41,135 bases of DNA from an uncultured Bacilli bacterium (GTDB lineage Bacteria; Bacillota_I; Bacilli_A; RF39; UBA660). The translations under genes and the position numbers were made by a program. Below, one piece after another: positions 1-6,736 of this stretch (its first letter is position 1; each line of letters starts with the position of its first letter). Below the pieces are notes generated by a model, which was not told where the DNA came from, made no database searches, and saw only the letters and a program-made list of their open reading frames with translations. Location: positions 1 through 41,135 of the forward strand of contig CAKOLH010000008.1 of assembly GCA_934096105.1 (NCBI GenBank). The letters are read 5' to 3'.

Positions 1-38
1 CCCAATTGATTATAAAACTCAACTAGGGTTTAAATAAT

Positions 39-73
39 ATTCTTTTAGTGTCTACTTTTTATTGACAAGTTCA
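39..73 (-). mobile_element. IS3-like insertion sequence terminus (left window edge)
   Basis: Read on the minus strand inward from base 73, this 35-bp stretch begins TGAACTTGTC and contains AGTAGACACTAAAAGAAT. It matches 30 of 35 bases of 41063-41097 in the opposite orientation, and the inner 21 bases are identical. A TGAACT tip followed by a GTAGACACT-like motif resembles IS3-family ends (from memory, not searched). The element body lies outside the window; bases 1-38 are its subterminal part. The tip falls 5 bp beyond the stop codon of the ClpX-like gene, so whatever once followed that gene has been displaced. Confidence 0.6.
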
Positions 74-78
74 AGAAA

Positions 79-1470
79 TTATTTCTTTCTCTTAATTAAT
101 TTATATTTACTATTATCACTAATAGTATCTTCACTAATAATAAGTTCTTCGTAAGTATTTGGATTAGTAGCAATTTCAAAAGCCGCTAATGCTAAAGCCT
201 TATCAATTATCTCATTAATTTGACCTTCAGCATAACCATTCTTCTCTATAACTTCAGATATTCTCTTAATAGCAGTTTCTTCTACAGTTAACCTAATATT
301 TAAACTTTCTAGAAATTTCTTAGAAATATTTAAAGAATTATCTTCATCTTTACTTATATTTGCAATATATTCCTTAGTAGTAGGTTTATCTAATTCAATA
401 ATATTCTGAATAGATATAACTAAATCTTCTAGTAGACCCTCATTAATATAATCTATTCTAGTCATATTTTTCTTTTCACCATTTGGAGTATTAGCAAATC
501 CTTTAACTAAAGGCATTTCTTCTTCATATTTCATGAAATCTCCCATTAGAACTACAAGCATTTTACTAGTATCTATTGTATAACTTTCTCCATCTATTTC
601 TATAGTAAATGGTAGACCATTAATTAATCTAATTAAATCTGTTTGATATTCACCAAATAATCTAGCATCATTTTGATCTAATATTGTTATGGTATCTATA
701 TCATCTATTACAATAATACTTGTCTCTGCCTTCTTAATATCATAATTACATTTCTTTAAGAGACTAGTTAAGATATCGTTAACTGTATTTAATGTTACAT
801 TATTTTTATATTTATTTATGGCACTTGTATTTAGTACTGGGATACTTATATTATCTTCAATTATATTAAATATTTCTTTTTTAGGTGAACTTCTTTCACC
901 ATTAATTAGTATACTTCTTGATTTGATATTTTGATAGTTGTTGAAGTCTCTCCAGATAATAGATAATATTTCTTTAATATGATTATCTTGATTTGGTATT
1001 TTCTTTTTTATTTCACTATATATTTTATTTATGTCTATTTCTATATTTTGTGGTACTTCTTTTTCACTATTTTCATATGTAATGATTTCAGGAAAATATC
1101 TTATATAGTAATTAACTATATCTTCTTCCATTAAAATATTACCTTCTTCTTTTTCTTGAAATAATATTATAGGCATATTTTTTTCATTTACCGCTCTAAC
1201 ATAGGTACCTTTTCTTAATTCATTTAATATTATTCTTTTAGCTATAAACATTGGCATATACTTATGTTTATTAACTAGGGCTGTTAGAGCCTCTCTATTA
1301 CAATAGCCATAGTCTTCTCCTGCTACTATGTGTTTTAGAGTAATATTGTGGGCAGTAAATGTGTTATTTTTTTCTAAGTATATACCCTCTGTAACATCTA
1401 TTGGCATATAATAGGTAATATTGTTTTCTTCTTTGACTTTTTGAAATATTGCTGCATAGTCTTTTATCAT
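79..1470 (-). CDS. ClpX-like AAA+ protein with degenerate nucleotide-binding motifs
   Basis: 463 residues. Residues 1-145 form an N-terminal region I do not recognise; no ClpX zinc-binding domain is seen. Residues 150-435 follow the ClpX/HslU AAA+ fold: the segment YDIKKAETSIIVIDDIDTI (243-261) lines up with the ClpX Walker B region, and 340-435 resembles the small C-terminal subdomain. Where ClpX has GPTGSGKT, this protein has GERSSPKK (191-198): the Gly before the Lys is Pro and the following Ser/Thr is Lys. Walker B reads DD (256-257) instead of DE, and the sensor-2 Arg of GARGLR is missing (GYAEGQ, 412-417). I infer an inactive or altered ATPase, possibly an adaptor or scaffold. It starts 18 bp after aspS and is probably co-transcribed. 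No ClpP is nearby. The ClpX relationship is moderately sure; the function is unknown. Confidence 0.6.
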   Translation of the reverse strand: MIKDYAAIFQKVKEENNITYYMPIDVTEGIYLEKNNTFTAHNITLKHIVAGEDYGYCNREALTALVNKHKYMPMFIAKRIILNELRKGTYVRAVNEKNMPIILFQEKEEGNILMEEDIVNYYIRYFPEIITYENSEKEVPQNIEIDINKIYSEIKKKIPNQDNHIKEILSIIWRDFNNYQNIKSRSILINGERSSPKKEIFNIIEDNISIPVLNTSAINKYKNNVTLNTVNDILTSLLKKCNYDIKKAETSIIVIDDIDTITILDQNDARLFGEYQTDLIRLINGLPFTIEIDGESYTIDTSKMLVVLMGDFMKYEEEMPLVKGFANTPNGEKKNMTRIDYINEGLLEDLVISIQNIIELDKPTTKEYIANISKDEDNSLNISKKFLESLNIRLTVEETAIKRISEVIEKNGYAEGQINEIIDKALALAAFEIATNPNTYEELIISEDTISDNSKYKLIKRKK

Positions 1471-1488
1471 AACTTTACCCCCTGTTAA

Positions 1489-3231
1489 TTAATCTCTTAC
1501 CTTGATATGAGTTTCTCTAAGTTGTTTTTCAAATACTTCACCAGGACAGCCCATCATAGCATCTGCACCATTTGCTCCTAGTGGGAAGGCTACCATTTCT
1601 CTTATGTTTTCTTCATCCTTAAGTAGCATTAATATTCTATCAATACCAGGAGCCATTCCTGCATGAGGAGGAGCACCATATTGGAAAGCTGTATATAAGC
1701 TTCTGAATTTTGTTTCAACATCTTCTTCAGTGTAGCCCGCTAGTTCAAAGGCTCTCTTCATTATCTTGATATCATGGTTTCTAACGGCTCCTGAAGCCAT
1801 CTCATAACCGTTACATACAAAGTCATATTGATATGCAAGAACATTTTCTAGATTATTTTCTTTTAAAGCATCTAGTCCTCCTTGAGGCATACTAAATGGA
1901 TTATGACCAAAGTCAAATTTACCATCTTCTTCATTATATTCATACATAGGGAAATCATTTACTATGCAGAATTCATATTTGTTCTTATCAATTAGATTTA
2001 GTTCACTTCCTAGTTTTATTCTAAGAAGACCTGCTAGTTTATTAATTTTATTTTTAGAATCCGCTAGTACAAATAAAGCACTACCTGGAACTAGATGACA
2101 TCTTTCTATTAGTTCTTTTCTTAGACTATCATCTAGGAATTTATCAATTGAAGATTTAAAGGTCATATCTTCATTTACTTTGATGTATGATAGACCTACT
2201 GCTCCAACACTCTTCATATATTCTTCCATAGATTTGTACCATGAATTTGATTTATCTATACTAGGTACTGTTATACCTCTGATATGAGATGTTTTAAATG
2301 GTTCAAAAGTACTCTTAGATAAGATATCAGTAATATCTTCAATTATTAATGGATTTCTTAGGTCAGGCTTATCTGAGCCATATTTTAACATTGCTTCTCT
2401 ATATGGTATTCTTCTAAATGGTCTTGGAGATACTTCTTTATCACTAAAGTGAGTGAATATATCATAAAAGATTTTTTCTCCTACTTCATAGACATCTTCA
2501 TCTGTTGCAAAAGACATTTCTAAGTCTAATTGATAGAACTCTCCATATAGTCTATCACTTCTTGGATCTTCATCTCTAAAACATGGAGCTATTTGAAAGT
2601 ATCTATTAAATCCTGAGCACATAAGTAATTGTTTAAATATTTGTGGTGCTTGAGGTAATGCATAGAATTTTCCTTTGTACTTTCTTGATGGTACGATGAA
2701 GTCTCTTGCTCCTTCTGGGGATGATGCTGTAATGATTGGAGTTTGTATTTCAGTAAAGTTCATCTCTTTCATTATTTTTCTCATGTAATCTAATACTTCT
2801 GTTCTAAATAGTATTCTATCATGTACTTTTGGATTTCTTAAATCTAGATATCTGTATTTTAGTCTGGTATCTTCAAAAGCATCAGTACTTCTGTTAATCT
2901 CAAATGGTAAGACATTTAGAGCTTCTCCTAGTACTTCAAAAGATGATACTAGTACTTCTACTTCACCTGTTTTCATATTTGGATTAGTCATACCTTCCGC
3001 TCTATGTCTTACTGTTCCAGTTACAGTCATAGTACTTTCTCTAGTTATATCTTTAAAACTATCAATATCTTCACTAATTAACTGTATTACACCTGTTTCA
3101 TCTCTTAGTGTCATAAATACTAGACTACCTAGATTTCTCTTTTGCTCAAGCCAGCCCGCTACTTTTATTTCTTCACCAATATTTGCAGTAGTTACTTCAC
3201 CGCAATAAATTGTTCTGTATTTGTTTTTCAT
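1489..3231 (-). CDS. aspS: Aspartate-tRNA ligase
   Basis: 580 residues, normal for a bacterial-type class II AspRS. It charges tRNA-Asp with aspartate in the cytoplasm. The N-terminal OB-fold anticodon-binding domain covers about 1-110 (VAGWLEQKRNLGSLVFMTLR). The catalytic core follows, with motif 2 FRDEDPRSDRLYGEFYQLD and motif 3 GMAPGIDRILMLL near the C-terminus. A GAD-type insertion lies at about 285-420. The OB-fold carries LGSL rather than HGG, the form usual in discriminating AspRS enzymes, which suggests no role in making Asn-tRNA (inference). The start follows GGGAAGGA five bases upstream. The gene has its own sigma-A promoter and a T-box leader, so expression should rise when tRNA-Asp is uncharged. 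The ClpX-like gene follows. Confidence 0.97.
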   Translation of the reverse strand: MKNKYRTIYCGEVTTANIGEEIKVAGWLEQKRNLGSLVFMTLRDETGVIQLISEDIDSFKDITRESTMTVTGTVRHRAEGMTNPNMKTGEVEVLVSSFEVLGEALNVLPFEINRSTDAFEDTRLKYRYLDLRNPKVHDRILFRTEVLDYMRKIMKEMNFTEIQTPIITASSPEGARDFIVPSRKYKGKFYALPQAPQIFKQLLMCSGFNRYFQIAPCFRDEDPRSDRLYGEFYQLDLEMSFATDEDVYEVGEKIFYDIFTHFSDKEVSPRPFRRIPYREAMLKYGSDKPDLRNPLIIEDITDILSKSTFEPFKTSHIRGITVPSIDKSNSWYKSMEEYMKSVGAVGLSYIKVNEDMTFKSSIDKFLDDSLRKELIERCHLVPGSALFVLADSKNKINKLAGLLRIKLGSELNLIDKNKYEFCIVNDFPMYEYNEEDGKFDFGHNPFSMPQGGLDALKENNLENVLAYQYDFVCNGYEMASGAVRNHDIKIMKRAFELAGYTEEDVETKFRSLYTAFQYGAPPHAGMAPGIDRILMLLKDEENIREMVAFPLGANGADAMMGCPGEVFEKQLRETHIKVRD

Positions 3232-3402
3232 ATTTATCCTTCCCTTCTAATAATATAAAAACACATTAATAATCTATAGGGACGAATATATATCCGCGGT
3301 GCCACCCTACTTCACTAATGTGCTCTTTTATTTGGTTTTTATCGGAACCAACCGTTTCTATCTTTTTATATACTATTTGTCACTCATAGTAATAGAAAAT
3401 CT
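3232..3402 (-). promoter_or_regulatory. T-box leader of aspS with minimal Stem I
   Basis: The T-box core AGGGTGGCACCGCGG (3308-3294) is followed by CGTCCCT (3284-3278), whose CCCT can pair with the core's AGGG. The start predicted from the promoter leaves only about 95 nt before the core. In that space the sole Stem I candidate is a short hairpin: TTTCTAT/ATAGAAA outside, TACTAT/ATAGTA inside, and a terminal loop GAGTGACAA containing GAC, an Asp codon followed by A as is usual for specifiers. A second hairpin (TTGGTT/AACCAA, about 3335-3357) could be Stem II/III. TTCGTCCCT can also pair with AGGGAAGGA (3245-3237), the aspS ribosome binding site, in 8 of 9 positions, which favours translational control. 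CACATTA/TAATGTG followed by TTTTTAT is a possible terminator helix. T-box identity is sure; the mechanism is inferred. Confidence 0.9.
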
Positions 3403-3408
3403 ATATTT

Positions 3409-3437
3409 ATTATATAATTTATCTGGGGTATTGTCAA
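3409..3437 (-). promoter_or_regulatory. Sigma-A promoter of aspS
   Basis: TTGACA (3437-3432), a 17-base spacer, then TATAAT (3414-3409): a perfect consensus on the minus strand. Transcription should begin near 3402, which fixes the short length of the T-box leader. Confidence 0.85.
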
Positions 3438-3488
3438 TTGTATTTTGTTATTTTTTTATGGACTAATTGAGTAATTGAAATAAGGTAA

Positions 3489-3517
3489 TTGACTTTTTAC
3501 TAATTTTGTAATATATT
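3489..3517 (+). promoter_or_regulatory. Promoter of candidate small RNA
   Basis: TTGACT (3489-3494), a 17-base spacer, then TATATT (3512-3517) on the plus strand. No open reading frame follows; the predicted start near 3524 is at the foot of the structured element ending at 3606. Confidence 0.5.
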
Positions 3518-3523
3518 ACTTTG

Positions 3524-3606
3524 TGAAAAGAGTTTGTATCACTGAACGTTTTGGACGTTAGTCTAGGGATTTTGCATTGGACACAGTGAAGGAACTCTTT
3601 TTTCAT
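3524..3606 (+). ncRNA. Candidate free-standing structured small RNA (about 80 nt)
   Basis: A branched fold is visible. The outer stem is AAAAGAGTT (3526-3534) with AACTCTTTT (3593-3601), followed by a T-run. The second stem is TCACTG (3539-3544) with CAGTGA (3584-3589). Inside are AACGT/ACGTT (3545-3559, loop TTTGG) and GTC/GAC (3561-3582) around a 16-nt loop containing TAGGGATTTTGCATTG. A promoter-like sequence lies directly upstream and no gene follows on this strand before 5641. It does not show the conserved core of SRP RNA, 6S, tmRNA or any riboswitch I know. On the other strand the same inverted repeat would sit 11 bases after the NatB-like gene and might serve as its terminator, but the T-run there is shorter. 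Real structure, uncertain identity. Confidence 0.45.
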
Positions 3607-3612
3607 AATACT

Positions 3613-4755
3613 TTAGTTAAATAAGATTTTTTCACTCTTATATATTTTACTTATTAATGATATTAATATTATTATATAAATAGTTGATGATATTATGGTT
3701 ATTAATATGTTACTGGTATTTATTGTACCTGTTAAAATATCATTTATTACTATGGTATGATTTACTATTGGGATAAAGTTTAATATACCATTTAAATTAA
3801 TATTTAGCATACTTAAAAACATTGGTACACAAGTAATTAAACTTATTGGAGTAAGAGCACTCTGGGCTTCTTTGAAAGTCTTAGTAAAACTTGCTATTGC
3901 TATACATAGACCTGATATGAATAGTGTATAAAATAATAATATGATGATAGTTAAAACTATTGTGATAGGAGTTATATTAAATATGACATTATCATAGATA
4001 GTAAAGTTATTTTTTACAAAGAATAGTGATATTATAGATAGAATTACTCCTATTAACATGGTGATAATACCAGATATGCATATTGAGAAGTATTTGCCTA
4101 ATATTAATTCTTTTCTTGCTATTGGAAATGTAAGAATGGTCTCTAGAGTACCACGCTCTTTTTCACCTGCTGTACTATCAGTTGAAGCATAGATACTTGA
4201 TAGTGTTATAGCCATTATGGTGAAAGTTATAGCCATTAAAACTACTTCACTAGCAAACATTGATTCTCCTTCTAATTCATTAGTAGTATAGTTAATGTTA
4301 TTATATACTTTATTTATATCAATATTATTTTCTAGTAGGTAGTTTTGTCCTAGATAATTATTATAACTATCTAAGTAATTTGTTATATACATTAAGACCA
4401 TACTACCATCTTCTGTTTTACTATTGGTATATATATTATAGTTATTATTTTCTTTAGTAATATAGGCTATAATGTTATCTTTTTTATAGGCTTCTTCCAT
4501 ATCTTTTTGACTATTATATTTAGTTACTTCTACATCAGGACTTAATAATTCTTTTTCAGTAGTACTTAAATTATAATTTACTCCTACTTGATATTTTGTT
4601 TCTTTATTATCACTAGTTAGTGTTTCATACATATAAGACATTAATATTACAAATATTGGAATAAATAATGGTGTTAAGGCCATCATAAGTAATGATTTTT
4701 TATCTCTTATTACAGATCTTAATTCTTTTTTTATGGTTATTTTTATATTATTCAT
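3613..4755 (-). CDS. ABC-2 type permease, NatB-like
   Basis: 380 residues from the ATG at 4755, chosen because GGGTG lies six bases upstream; a longer reading begins at a GTG at 4764. One transmembrane segment lies near residues 20-43 (MMALTPLFIPIFVILMSYMY). A large extracytoplasmic region follows to about 165, then five or more membrane segments to the C-terminus, with the cytoplasmic motif STAGEKERGTLETIL typical of ABC-2/NatB permeases. It should form an exporter with the ATPase encoded just upstream, whose gene it overlaps by 8 bp. Known NatAB pumps extrude Na+, but related pumps export peptides or drugs, so the substrate is not assigned. Confidence 0.85.
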   Translation of the reverse strand: MNNIKITIKKELRSVIRDKKSLLMMALTPLFIPIFVILMSYMYETLTSDNKETKYQVGVNYNLSTTEKELLSPDVEVTKYNSQKDMEEAYKKDNIIAYITKENNNYNIYTNSKTEDGSMVLMYITNYLDSYNNYLGQNYLLENNIDINKVYNNINYTTNELEGESMFASEVVLMAITFTIMAITLSSIYASTDSTAGEKERGTLETILTFPIARKELILGKYFSICISGIITMLIGVILSIISLFFVKNNFTIYDNVIFNITPITIVLTIIILLFYTLFISGLCIAIASFTKTFKEAQSALTPISLITCVPMFLSMLNINLNGILNFIPIVNHTIVINDILTGTINTSNILITIISSTIYIIILISLISKIYKSEKILFN

Positions 4756-5500
4756 CACTATCACCCGCTAATACAAAAAAAGCATCTCTTAAATTATTAG
4801 TATTTGTTTTCTTTTTTATCTCACTTGGAGTACCAGTAGCAATTATTTTACCTTTATTTATAAATATTATTCTATCACATATTGTATCTGCTTCTTCCAT
4901 ATAATGAGTTGAATATAGGATACAGTTCCCTTTTTCTCGTTCTTCTTTGATGGTATCTAGTATTATTTTACTAGATATAATGTCTAGTCCGCTAGTGGGT
5001 TCATCTAAAATATAGTATTTAGGGTTATGTACTAAACATCTGGCTATTGATACTCTTTGAGTTTGTCCAGTAGATAGTGAACTTATTCTTTGATATAAAA
5101 AGTCTTTCATTTTAAATCTGTTTGTTAAGTCTTTTATTCTATTATTTATTTCTTTTTTACTTAAACCATAGTATTCACCACACATAGTAAGTAATTCATA
5201 GGCTGATAGATCTTTATATAGTTTGGTATTTCCTGTTAAAAATGATATTCTTTTCTTGATTTCTAATTCATTATCTTTATAGTTTAAGTTATCAATGGTA
5301 ATGGTACCACTGGAAGGAGTCATAATACCAGATATCATTCTAAGTAAGGTTGTTTTACCTGCTCCATTAGGGCCAAGAATTCCTAGTATCTCTCCATCTT
5401 TTGCTTCAAAAGTAATATCTTTATCTGCATAGAACTCTATTTTTTCTTTATTTTTTATTTCTTTAATAAATTTTTTTGATATATTTTCTACTTTTATCAT
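4748..5500 (-). CDS. ABC transporter ATP-binding protein, NatA-like
   Basis: 250 residues, one nucleotide-binding domain. Walker A is GPNGAGKTT (about 43-51). The signature is LSTGQTQRVSIAR, a Q-containing form seen in NatA-type ATPases, and is followed by Walker B YYILDEPTSGLD and the switch His in STHYMEEAD. It powers the permease encoded by the overlapping downstream gene. The start has AGGAGG seven bases upstream. Its promoter is back to back with that of the unknown plus-strand gene at 5641. Confidence 0.9.
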   Translation of the reverse strand: MIKVENISKKFIKEIKNKEKIEFYADKDITFEAKDGEILGILGPNGAGKTTLLRMISGIMTPSSGTITIDNLNYKDNELEIKKRISFLTGNTKLYKDLSAYELLTMCGEYYGLSKKEINNRIKDLTNRFKMKDFLYQRISSLSTGQTQRVSIARCLVHNPKYYILDEPTSGLDIISSKIILDTIKEEREKGNCILYSTHYMEEADTICDRIIFINKGKIIATGTPSEIKKKTNTNNLRDAFFVLAGDSDE

Positions 5501-5516
5501 GTTAGCCTCCTAGTTG

Positions 5517-5545
5517 ATTATACAATATCTTTTATGTTTTGACAA
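5517..5545 (-). promoter_or_regulatory. Promoter of the NatAB-like operon
   Basis: TTGTCA (5545-5540), 17-base spacer, TATAAT (5522-5517). The ribosome binding site follows within about 10 bases of the -10 box, so the leader is very short. Confidence 0.7.
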
Positions 5546-5586
5546 TAATACAGACTAGCTATTTTATAATTTTAATATCGTTATAC

Positions 5587-5615
5587 TTTACAAAAAGATG
5601 TAAGTCTGCTACAAT
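5587..5615 (+). promoter_or_regulatory. Promoter of the unknown gene at 5641
   Basis: TTTACA (5587-5592), 17-base spacer, TACAAT (5610-5615), then AGGAGGA just before the ATG at 5641. Confidence 0.65.
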
Positions 5616-5640
5616 ATTAAATTGTTATAGGAGGAAGATT

Positions 5641-6183
5641 ATGAGAATTAGAGAATTAAAAGAAAATGAACCATTAAAAGTAACAAGGGTAACCTACCAT
5701 TTCCCTGCTTGGCCTGATCCAAGTACTGGTAAAGTAGATAAAGATGCTAAACCTATTGAAGATGAACGTATCAAAACAATAATAATCACTGATGGCGAAA
5801 TTGAAAAGCAAACTGAAGAAGCTTCTCAAAGTATAGATGAATATTATATTGGTAAATCTAAATATCATATGACTGTAGATACTTTAGAAACTAAAAACGT
5901 ATATTTTAAAAATCATAGTTATGTTATAACCTATTTATTGGCAAAAGAATTTATGGTTAAAGGACATGTCAGAGGCTGGTTTGATGTTATTAAAGATGTT
6001 TCAATTCATTTAGAAAATAAAAATGACAAAAAGGCATTAAGAGAAGCTAAGAGATTTATTAAACAAATTAATGAGTGCAATGATTATACTAATTATTTAT
6101 CAAGTTGGGGACTACAGTTACCACAAGATGAAGGACTAGAAAAAATTTCTAAAAATGCATATACTTTAAAAAGAACTAAATAA
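5641..6183 (+). CDS. Hypothetical protein, 180 residues
   Basis: The reading frame is open from 5539, but the ATG at 5641 (MRIRELKENEPLKVTRVTYH) has AGGAGGA upstream and lies after a good promoter, so it is the likely start. The protein is soluble and charged, with no signal peptide, membrane segment or motif I recognise. A possible beta-rich first half (to about residue 100) is followed by a helical half with a Lys-rich segment (ENKNDKKALREAKRFIKQIN). It stands alone between divergent NatAB and convergent dtd. The first tandem hairpin cluster follows its stop codon, and the first of these hairpins (T-run at 6219-6224) is its probable terminator. Confidence 0.75.
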   Translation: MRIRELKENEPLKVTRVTYHFPAWPDPSTGKVDKDAKPIEDERIKTIIITDGEIEKQTEEASQSIDEYYIGKSKYHMTVDTLETKNVYFKNHSYVITYLLAKEFMVKGHVRGWFDVIKDVSIHLENKNDKKALREAKRFIKQINECNDYTNYLSSWGLQLPQDEGLEKISKNAYTLKRTK

Positions 6184-6192
6184 ATAATACTT

Positions 6193-6274
6193 AAGTTTAG
6201 AGACTAAAGGCTCTAAACTTTTTTCTAATGACCTTAGGCATTAGAAAACCTTGAGTGACTACAGGCACGAGAGG
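6193..6274 (+). repeat. Tandem conserved-loop hairpins, cluster 1 (three hairpins)
   Basis: Hairpin 1 (6193-6220): perfect 10-bp stem AAGTTTAGAG, loop ACTAAAGG, followed by a T-run, so it doubles as a terminator for the gene ending at 6183. Hairpin 2 (6221-6248): perfect 10-bp stem TTTTCTAATG, loop ACCTTAGG. Hairpin 3 (6249-6274): imperfect stem CCTTGAGTG, loop ACTACAGG. Stem sequences differ but the loop pattern AC(C/T)NNAGG is kept, as in the other four clusters. Confidence 0.75.
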
Positions 6275-6281
6275 AATAAAA

Positions 6282-6304
6282 GAAAAAAGTAGATAACTCT
6301 ACTT
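6282..6304 (-). terminator. Terminator of dtd
   Basis: Minus-strand hairpin AAGTAGA, loop GTTA, TCTACTT, followed by TTTT. The 5' arm includes the dtd stop codon. Confidence 0.75.
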
Positions 6305-6736
6305 CTCTAGCATTATGGTAATTGGACCGTCATTTATTAGTTCTACTTGCATATCAGCGCCAAAGATACCGGTCTCTACCTTGACGTTTTTTTCTTTTAA
6401 CTTTTTATTGAACTCATCATATAGAACTATGGCTTTGTCTCCATTTAGGGCATTTATGTATGATGGCCTGCGACCTTTGGAGCTATCGGCATATAGAGTG
6501 AACTGACTAACTGATAGGATGCTACCCTCAGTGTCAAGTAAGCTTTTGTTCATCACACCATTCTCATCATCAAATATACGAAGATTTATTACTTTATCTA
6601 CCATATAGTCTATTTCTTTTACAGTATCACTTTGAGTGAAACCTACGAATAAGAGTAATCCTCTATTTATTTCTCCTACTACTTTGCTATTTACTTTGAC
6701 ATTTGCGGATGTTACTCTTTGTACTAATACTTTCAT
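6299..6736 (-). CDS. dtd: D-aminoacyl-tRNA deacylase
   Basis: 145 residues, full length for the DTD family. It hydrolyses D-amino acids (classically D-Tyr) from mischarged tRNA in the cytoplasm. It starts MKVLVQRVTSANVKV; SVSQFTLYADSSKGRRPSY carries the SQFTLYA catalytic motif, and the C-terminal NDGPITIMLE carries the conserved GP motif. Its ATG shares a base with the relA stop (TAATG), so the two are translationally coupled. The relA-dtd order is conserved in Bacillota. Confidence 0.96.
   Translation of the reverse strand: MKVLVQRVTSANVKVNSKVVGEINRGLLLFVGFTQSDTVKEIDYMVDKVINLRIFDDENGVMNKSLLDTEGSILSVSQFTLYADSSKGRRPSYINALNGDKAIVLYDEFNKKLKEKNVKVETGIFGADMQVELINDGPITIMLEK

Noticed and set aside
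3561..3582. Possible pairing of the small RNA loop (TAGGGA) with the aspS T-box strand (TCCCTA)
   Set aside because: Only six bases match, and both motifs are common; too weak to propose regulation.
3524..3606. Identification of the structured element as SRP RNA, 6S RNA or a purine-type riboswitch
   Set aside because: The SRP core, the 6S bubble and the conserved purine-riboswitch loops are all absent, and no gene follows that it could control on the plus strand.
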